This document shows, in pieces, positions 56,949 through 64,000 of a DNA stretch of 64,000 bases (within the stretch, counting starts at the first letter, position 1; the number at the start of each line of letters is the position of its first letter). The DNA comes from Channallabes apus (Eukaryota > Chordata > Actinopteri > Siluriformes > Clariidae), in NCBI GenBank assembly GCA_030522415.1, contig CM060118.1, positions 27,925,151 to 27,989,150 of the forward strand, read 5' to 3'. The position numbers and the translations under genes are program-made. Under the pieces are notes generated by a model. That model saw nothing but the letters and a program-made list of their open reading frames with translations. It had not been told where the DNA came from and did no database searches.

Positions 56949-57827
56949 CATACAAGTACATTTAAATTTAACTGATAATATACTGAGACTACCGTATATT
57001 AAAAATTGTATACTTTCTGTACATTTGTACAATGATTATTTCGAGCATATTTTAAAAAATTTATATATACCAAAAATAAATTGAAAAACAAGTTTAAATA
57101 AGTATATTTTGGAAATTAGACCAACCTTTCACTTAAAGTATATTTTCCAATAATATATTTTTGGAAAGTGTACTATTATATAATTATTTTGAAGTATATT
57201 TAAAGTTTAATTCCAAAATTTGGTAAAAGCATGATGTTAGTATACTTTTTATATATTAATTGATGGTACAATTTTTTGTAAGCATATTTGCAGTGTATTA
57301 TTGAGGATTCCAATATATTTGTAATACACTAAAGTGTATATTTTTTTCACTGGGGCTTATTCATATATACTTATATTTAGTGCACTACTCTCTCGTGTTT
57401 ATGACGCGTTTAGACTCGTTTTTGCATGCTGAAGCTCTCTCTCTCCCGCGCGCGCCCTCAAACTCGTTTTTGTGCGCTGAAAATCACTTTTGCCCATTCA
57501 AGATCATTTCTGTGTTTAAACTTTCTTCTATGCGCTCACTGTCATAAAGCAACAATTGCACGAACCGCAGCAGTGTCATAGCTCATCAACTATTCCAGCC
57601 AACCAGAGACTAGAATCAGCGCGACACCAGCCAATCAAAAGCGGGAGGCGGGCAGATTCGGACTGTCTGATTGGCAAAAGTCAGATTGGCTTCCCAGGCC
57701 TCCGCTTCTAGTTTGAATTAACAGCTGGAAGCTGCGTCATTGCGTGCGTTTGTTGGTATCGGTATTATTTTATTTTCATCGACATAAGGTAAATGTAATG
57801 GTTTTTGTTAGGTAATTTGTAATTAAG

Positions 57828-58029
57828 CCCTAGTAAAAAAAAAAAAAAGTATGCTAAGTATATTAAATCCTAGCATGCCAAAGCATACTTACAGTAAATG
57901 TACTTGCAGCCAATTAACTGTTACCACCATTAACTGATGGTTACATTTTTTGTTCGTATATTTGCAGTGTACTATCGAGGATTTCAGAATATTTGTAATA
58001 CACTAAAGCGTATTTTTTTTTCACTGGGG
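57828..58029 (+). mobile_element. 202-bp MITE-like insertion in the palindrome arm
   Basis: It starts CCCTAGTAAAAAAAAAA and ends TTTTTTTTTCACTGGGG, imperfect inverted ends. The homologous stretch at 40915-40950 reads straight through (GTAATTAATTACATAC), showing the site before insertion. It is a deletion derivative of the same TACTT-rich family. Confidence 0.75.
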
Positions 58030-58901
58030 AGTACATTCTTTAAGCTATAGAATGTATTGTCTAATGTGTTGTTGCTAAATCTTATGTACTTTGCTTGTGG
58101 TATAATGGCTCCGTAGCTCTTGGCCTGTTTTCAGTTTCTGTGTAACAGCTAGAATCAACACACCAGGTTCAACACACTAATCAACACACTAATACTGTAC
58201 CTGTATATTCTAATACTAATGTCTGTCTGTGTTCACACAACAGTTTAAATTTTAGTCTGTGTGTTTGTAAGACAACCTGACTTTTGTTGAACACAAATAA
58301 ACTATAGTAGTGCTTTTTTGTAACTTAATTTATGAACTTTTGAACTTAAATTATCCTAAACACCTTTAGTGTACTGGTAATACATTTGCAATACTGTAGT
58401 ATAGAAGGTTGTGTGTACTGTATGATACAATAAAGTATATTTGTATTAACCACAAAGTGTACTTTTTTTTAGTATGTAATTGACCAGGAGTGTAACAGCA
58501 CGCTACTGCTGCAATAAGAATATACTCATAGTATATTAATCATGTATTTGTAATACAGTAAAAATAGCTGTAATGTACTTATAATACGTTAAATATATAC
58601 TTAAATTGTATTAATTACTGTCAGGTATGTACGTTAGTACACACACAGCCATATACTTTAAGTGTACTACGTATACTTAAAGTTGTTCCACTTTAGCACA
58701 CAAAAGTATACTTAATACACTTAAAATTGTGCTTTTGTACAATTGAATTACAACTTAAATACACTTAGTACAAAATTAGTTGTCCCAAAATAGCAAACTT
58801 CAAGTATACTAGTCATTAGTCTGACTGCAAGTACATTTAAGTATGCTTTGGCATGCTAGGATTTAATATACTTAGCATACATTTTTTTTTTTTTACTAGG
58901 G

Positions 58902-59066
58902 ATGATACCACAAACGTTTAAGGTTATGTAAATCAGAGTGCATTCATTTAATAACAGCGATGTTGCATTGCAGGACTGTCCCAAATAAAAATTCTTGAGA
59001 GTTCTTGGTCACTTGACTCAGAGATGTCACATGCTCTAATATCCTGTGAATTGACTACATATTAAG
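58902..59066 (+). repeat. Flanking sequence duplicated at 43718-43881
   Basis: ATGATACCACAAACGTTTAAG to TTGACTACATATTAAG is nearly identical to 43718-43881, although it lies outside the apparent element end. Either the element is larger than its visible ends, or a segmental duplication copied element and flank together. Confidence 0.8.
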
Positions 59067-59739
59067 GAGCTTTCCCACATTTCTGATCCCAAAGTAATGT
59101 TTGAGAACATAGAAATTCATAGATAGATTGTCAGGAATCAAATCTGTCCATGTCAACATTGAACAAGGAATGTGTTATATATTTATTTTTATTCATTTAT
59201 CTAATTAAAAAGTGGGGCAAACAACCTAGAAACAGCTACAAATCTTGTTTAATAACTGCTGAAATGTTGTGATTTTTATTTTTGTCAGGAACTAAATTTC
59301 AAAACTTCCAACATAGAGAAAATGTTCTTGTCTAGTCGGAATTGCTCCTGGGCCACAACATGCCAAACTGATCGCCCTATGATTTTTCTATGGTCTCGAC
59401 ATTATGTCAAATCGAGATCTGGGCATTTTTTCCTCTGTAACACACCACAATGGACCTAAAATGAAGCAATCAAGATGTGCTTGAAATGTTAAAGAGCTTC
59501 ATCTTCAATTCAAGACGTTTAAGAAAATTGTATTAACCTACAGTATAAGGATTTTTAGACGCTCAAAATTTTACAACTGACTGATAAGTAGTTTAATGGC
59601 CAGGTGTGGCCAGGTAGGTATTACTTGACACCTTATGAACATTAAAGGAATTGAGTTGATTTAAAGTGTTAAATACTGTATGCACAAGGCACTTGTTCAT
59701 GTAAACTCTGAACATGCAATCCAAATGTTCATGAAAGTG
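59067..59739. other. No gene seen
   Basis: AT-rich putative intron sequence. Confidence 0.5.
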
Positions 59740-60345
59740 AAAGCGGAATTTATTAGGCTAAAAAAACAAAACAGACCAAAAAGAGAATTTTAAGAAAGGA
59801 GTAGTGATCTCACCAACCATCAACCTTTCTTTAGGTAGAAAAAAAACATTGACTCCATCTATAACTTTTTGAGGTAGTGGAATCATTATAGTCGAAGTCT
59901 ACGATCAAGAGACACCTTCATGAATGTAAATAAAGAGAGTTTACAGGAGACTGCAAACCACTGCTAACAATCAATAACAGAAAGGCCAGATAAGAGGCTA
60001 TAATGTCTTTTAAAAAGACTTCCCAGTTTTTATTCAGAATTCATTTGTACCAGCATAAGTAGAATAGAAATTAATGGAGAAGGAAAGGATCCACAGCATA
60101 ACACATTGTTATGAAGCATGGTTGAGGCAGTGTTATGTCAGGGTCACTGGTGTTTATTGATTAAGTGACTGAAGACAGACGTAAAGGGATGAATTCTGAA
60201 GCGTAGAGAACTGCTCCTGTTCTGATTTAGTCAAATACTGTAAAAACTAATCACACTATATTTGGATAATGACCCAAAATGCATCACAAAAGCAACCCAC
60301 GGCAAAGAAATTGAGTGTCTTTAAAGACTTGAGTGAGACTTTTGA
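59740..60345 (+). pseudogene. Tc1/mariner-like transposase relic
   Basis: Plus-strand patches in several frames follow a Tc1-like transposase: a RDTFMNVNKESLQETANHC-like stretch near 59910-59960, GKDPQHNTLL and SMVEAVLCQG-like near 60085-60135 (the usual KHGGGSVM block with a shift), a MNS-like stretch near 60190, and YIWIMTQNASQKQP near 60260-60300 (the usual DNDPKHTA block). Stops are frequent. The identification rests on the order of these blocks. Confidence 0.5.
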
Positions 60346-61924
60346 CTTGTACTGTACTGTATGTTCATGTATAAGTTTAATTGTCCAATTACATTTAAGC
60401 ATTTGAAAATGGAGAGACTTTGTAAATAAATGTGTAGAATTCCTAAATGGTTAGTTCAATATTTTGGTAAACCTCTTGTACTTTAATTACATCTTGATAT
60501 TTTTTTTTCTAAACCATTTAGGGAAAAAATACTCCTGGACACTCAACAATGTGTGAATTTTTATGCGTGTTATGTATGTACTACTTTTCTCAAATTAATT
60601 TGCATTAACAGAAAGACTGCAACAATCATTAATTATTGCTTAAACTGAAAACCCATTCACAGTCACATTGTAACCATTTGCTACCATCACTACTGCTAAT
60701 CATCTGTATTCATTTGCATCTCCAACATGTATTTAATGACTACTATCACTGGAAGAAGTGTACATGCTTGCTCTTGTTTATAATTCGGTGAGACCACATT
60801 GTTCTCTTACTTACTTTTTAAGAGAGTGGAGGGTGATGCAGCAATGACTAATCAGACTAATCATTCATCACGACTAAACACACTTGACTGATTGGCTCTT
60901 AATGAGTAGTTCAGCTAAAACTCGCTGAGCTGATTGGTTCCTAACTGTTGGAAATGGAAGGGTGGGTGACCTAGTCATGAGCATGTAAACTGTTATTATT
61001 ATACAGAACATAATACTACTAGTTGGCTCTAATGTTGTCAGCAAGAGACATTCAATGTGCTATTTATTGTGATTTGACGTTTCCTCTATGACAGTATGGC
61101 ATAAATGTCCATTCTCAGTGGGCACATAAAGAACTGCCAGAGCATGAGCAGCATACAAAAAGGTAATAAACAGAAATAAACAGCATTCAAAGATCACACT
61201 AAGAAACAGAATCAGCTTGTTAAATATAGTATCAGCTGTGTGGCATTAATGCAATCGTTTTGTCCACAAAGCATTTACCACCGAAACCTGTACCACCTTT
61301 TCATAAGTAAAAATGTTGAGTAAGATTTGAATGATTTATTTTTTTATTTAGTACTCCTGCTTGATGATTTTTCTGAATATCTTTGCACGAAAACAAAATA
61401 AATTCTACTAGTGTTGTAAGAAACTAAGGAGAGTACAATGTGACAGACGTTATTTGCATTTCTGCTCATCGGGCTATGAAAAGGTGTTTCTGCACTTCAT
61501 CTGCAGGTAAAATTATGCACAGTTTATGTCTAGACTAAAGTAAGGGTACGATGAAGACATCAATTTGTTTTGTTGATATTGTGAGGTCTTTTCATATTCA
61601 ATGTATGGAAATGCCCATGTGGGTATGATTGTTATTGCTCACCCTAGCTGTACAGTACAACCCTCTCACAAATTTCGTATCATTACCAGTAACTACCATA
61701 AGTATAGGGTAAGAAATGCATGTTTTGAGACTGTGGGGTGCGGATTTCCCAAATCTCAATTATTCAGAAGGTGTTGAGTAATGTTCTATTACAGCAGCAC
61801 TGATAAAAATTTCTGGCTGTAATACAAATCACAAGTTTATATCATGTTGGGTCAAATATACAGTATGTGCAGTGTTCAAGTTGAACCGGGACTTTTGATT
61901 GTGCGGAATAACATAACACAGGTC
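60346..61924. other. No gene seen
   Basis: AT-rich putative intron sequence with no supported feature. Confidence 0.5.
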
Positions 61925-61949
61925 ATCTTTGTCTTTCGGTTGTTCCCTT

Positions 61950-62468
61950 TCAGGGGTCACCACAGGGAATCATCTGCCTCCATCTAACCCTGTCCTCTGC
62001 ATCCTCTTCTCTCACAACAACTAACTTCCTGTCCTCTCTCACTGCGTCCATAAATCTACTCTTTGGTCTTCCTCTAGACCTCCCGCCTGGCAGTTCAAAC
62101 CTCAGCATCCTTCTACCGATATATTTACTGTACCATCTCTCCTCTGAACATGTCCAAACCACCTCGATCTGGCCTCTCTGACTTTATCTCCAAAACATCT
62201 AACATGGGTTGTCCCTCTGATGAACTCATTCTTGATCCTATCCATCTTTGTCACTCCCAAGGAGAACCTCAACATCTTCAGCTCTGCTACCTCGAACTCT
62301 GCCTCCTGTCTTTTTTTTCAGTGCCACTGTCTCTAAGCCGTAGAGCATCGCTGGTCTCACCACTGTCCTGTACATCTTTCCTTTCATTCTCGCTGATACT
62401 CTTTTATCGCACAACACACCTGAAACTTTTCTCCACCCATTCCAACCTGCCTGTACCCGCCTCTTCAC
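61950..62468 (-). pseudogene. RTE-like LINE, C-terminal part
   Basis: Frame 62238-62468 has RRVQAGWNGWRKVSGVLCDK and RTVVRPAMLYGLETVALKKK, then loses register at a run of eight A (T on plus, near 62311). Frame 61950-62162 gives the tail YIGRRMLRFELPGGRSRGRP and REEDAEDRVRWRQMIPCGDP. Confidence 0.75.
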
Positions 62469-62581
62469 CTACTTTCCACACTCTCCGTTGCTCTGGACCG
62501 TTGACCCTAAGTACTTAAAGTCCTGCACCTTCTTTACCTCTGCTCCCTGTATCCTCACCGTTCCTCTTGGGTTCCTCTCAT

Positions 62582-63104
62582 TCACACACATGTACTGTAT
62601 TCCGTCTTGCTAACCTTCATTCCTTTGCTTTCCAGAGCGTACCTCCACCTCTCCAAATTTTCTTCCACCTGTTCCCTGCTCTCGCTGCAAAGCACAATGC
62701 CATCTGCAAACATCATAGTCCATGGAGACTCCTGTCTAGCCTCATCTGTCATCCTGTCGATCACTAGAGCAAACAAAAAGGGGCTTAGAGCCGATCCTTG
62801 ATGCAGACCCAGCTCCACCTTGAACTCTTCTGTCACACCTACAGCACATCTCACCACTGTCTTACAGCTCTCATACATGTCCTGCACCACTCTAACATAC
62901 TTCTCTGCCACTCCAGACTTCCTCATAAAACACCACAACTCCTCTCTCGGCACCCTGTTGTATGCCTTCTCTAAATCTACAAAGACACTCTTGCAACTCT
63001 TGATTACCTTCTCTGTATTTCTCAACCAGTATCCTCAAACCAAATACTGCACCTGATGTACTCTTTCTAGGCATAAAACCATATTGCTGCTCACAAATGC
63101 TCAC
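62582..63104 (-). pseudogene. RTE-like LINE, RT palm with mutated active site
   Basis: Frame 62892-63104 has EQQYGFMPRKSTSGAVFGLR and then shifts. Frame 62582-63025 has SVFVDLEKAYNRVPREELWC, VELGLHQGSALSPFLFALV and PWTMMFADGIVLCSESREQV. The catalytic motif, expected to read FADD, reads FADG (residue 109, about 62700), which should abolish polymerisation. Confidence 0.8.
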
Positions 63105-63714
63105 CTCTGCCCTTAACTAACGTAGCTTCCACTACTCTTTCCCACAGCTTCATTGTATGGCTCATTAGCTTTATGCCTATGTATTTGCCACAGCTCTGCA
63201 CAACCCCCTTGTTCTTAAAAATCTGCACCAATAGACTTCTCCTCCATTCTTCTGAAATCCTCTCACTCTCCAAGATCTTGTTAAACAAACTAGTTAGAAA
63301 CACTACTGCCACCTCTCCTAAGCACTTCAATACCTCCACAGGTATGTCATCAGGACCAACAGCCTTTCCACTGTTCATCCTCTTCATCCTTCTCACCTCA
63401 CTTTTACTAATATTTGATACTTCCTGCTCCACAACAGTCACCTCTTCTACTCTTTGTTCTCTTTCGTTTTCCTCATTCATCAACTATTTAAAGTACTCCT
63501 TCCATCTTCCCATTATCCTCCTGGCATCTGTCAGTACATTTCCATCTCTATCTTTAATCACTCTAACCTGCTGCACATCCTTCCCATCTCTATCTTTCTG
63601 CCTCACCAGCCTGTACAGATCCACCTCACCCTCCTTACTATCCAATCTAGCATACAAGTCCTCATATGCTCTTTGTTTGGCCTTTGCCACCTCTACCTTC
63701 ACCTTACGCTGCAT
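63091..63714 (-). pseudogene. RTE-like LINE, linker and RT start
   Basis: Frame 63484-63714 (KQRAYEDLYARLDSKEGEVD, RIMGRWKEYFK) ends in a TAG. The same frame continues at 63483 with LMNEENEREQRVEE, so a single nonsense codon separates them. Frame 63091-63483 then has MNSGKAVGPDDIPVEVLKCL and EWRRSLLVQIFKNKGVVQSC, the first RT blocks, and ends at KGRGEHL. Confidence 0.75.
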
Positions 63715-64000
63715 CTCCCTGTACTCCTGTCTACTCTCTTCAGTCCTCTTAGAGTCCTACTTCTTCTTAGCTAGCCTCTTTCCCTGTATACACTCCTGGA
63801 CTTCCTCGTTCCACCACCAAGTCTCCTTGTCTACTTTTGCCTTACCTGATGATACACCAAGTACCCTCATACTGTACCTGTCTCCCTGATCACATTGGCT
63901 GTAGTCCAGTCAACTGTCAGCACCTCCTGACCACCCATAGTCTGTCTCAACTCCTCCCTGAAGTCTACGCAACATTCTTCCTTTCTCAGCTTCCACCACT

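Larger units (their letters stand above)
55868..58901. mobile_element. Roughly 3-kb palindromic (fold-back) TACTT-rich element
   Basis: It starts CCCTAGTAAAAAAAG and ends TTTTTTTTTACTAGGG. The left arm 55868-56590 is the inverse of 58030-58901 (AGTATGCTAAGTATATTAAA against TTTAATATACTTAGCATAC). The inner arms 56590-56948 and 57376-57766 are also inverse: both carry CCAAT-type boxes (GATTGGCTGGTGTCGCGC against GCGCGACACCAGCCAATC), a CTAGAAGCGGAGG/CCTCCGCTTCTAG pair and CGAGAGAGTAGTGCAC/GTGCACTACTCTCTCG. An X unit in reverse orientation fills the centre. No protein-coding frame. The short basic frame at 56827-57084 comes from repeated CGCGCAAGAACGAG-like units. Confidence 0.75.
61925..64000 (-). 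mobile_element. RTE-like LINE, 3' part, running off the window
   Basis: A minus-strand non-LTR retrotransposon. Its 3' end lies at about 61925-61950 and its 5' part is beyond 64000. The coding region is in several pieces (listed separately). The RT signature (FVDLEKAYNRVPREELW, GLHQGSALSPFLFALV) and the C-terminal RFMDAVREDRKLVVVREEDA with RVRWRQMIPCGDP are those of RTE-like elements common in fish. Clade assignment is from memory of motif style. Confidence 0.7.

Noticed and set aside
56827..57084. Basic 85-residue ORF (RARTSLRSRERGKAIQRAK...)
   Set aside because: It arises from CGCGCAAGAACGAG-like repeats in the palindrome arm and runs into AT-rich element sequence. The mirrored arm does not keep the frame.

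Overview
The window looks like nuclear DNA of a teleost fish. The evidence is the mobile-element repertoire (L2-type LINEs with a (TAAATG)n tail, DIRS, a chromodomain Ty3/Gypsy element, Tc1-like and PIF/Harbinger elements, tRNA-derived SINEs ending in GAGT repeats), the CA/GA/GATA microsatellites, an AT-rich intergenic background, and one spliced-gene 5' exon beside a CpG-rich promoter. The SINE and element mix suggests an otophysan fish, perhaps a catfish, but that is inference. There are no bacterial genes, operons or CRISPR arrays. Almost every long open frame is a broken transposable-element gene.

Layout. 1-2.5 kb: simple repeats, a 0.7-kb-spaced direct repeat and a decayed tRNA-like head. 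2.5-11.1 kb: a large AT-rich element without a recognisable transposase, with CAGTGG...CCACTG ends flanked by TA, swollen by 1.85-kb internal tandem duplications and carrying a smaller fold-back element. 11.1-17.0 kb: a broken minus-strand DIRS retrotransposon split by a plus-strand L2 LINE at 12.06-14.97 kb. 17.6-18.05 kb: two minus-strand SINEs. 18.06-21.85 kb: a second, shorter copy of the large CAGTGG element. 22.16-27.61 kb: a minus-strand chromodomain Ty3/Gypsy provirus-like element with both LTRs and a CATAT target-site duplication. 28.0-30.5 kb: a Tc1-like transposase relic split by a PIF/Harbinger element (CTG duplication) and by a LINE tail. 32.1-33.9 kb: a compact LTR element with a proline-rich frame and no pol. 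37.5-40.65 kb: a second LINE family split by a reversed L2 copy. 40.7-44.1 kb and 55.5-59.07 kb: related TACTT-rich elements. The first is interrupted by a 1.85-kb Harbinger element whose empty site survives in the second copy; the second is arranged as a roughly 3-kb palindrome. 44.4-46 kb: SINE and microsatellites.

The only convincing host gene starts near 46 kb on the plus strand. A CpG-rich promoter is followed by a first coding exon at 46155-46212 (signal-peptide-like, phase-1 GTGAGT donor). I did not identify the gene. The rest of the window (46.2-64 kb) would be its first intron and holds Tc1 relics, SINEs, a candidate conserved non-coding element near 54.1 kb, the large palindrome, and a minus-strand RTE-like LINE that runs off the right edge.

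The elements form a readable history: L2 landed in DIRS, Harbinger in Tc1, Harbinger in the TACTT-rich repeat, L2 in another LINE, and a fold-back element sits inside two unrelated hosts. The best candidates for something undescribed are the large CAGTGG elements, the roughly 3-kb palindrome with CCAAT-bearing arms, and the proline-rich LTR element.
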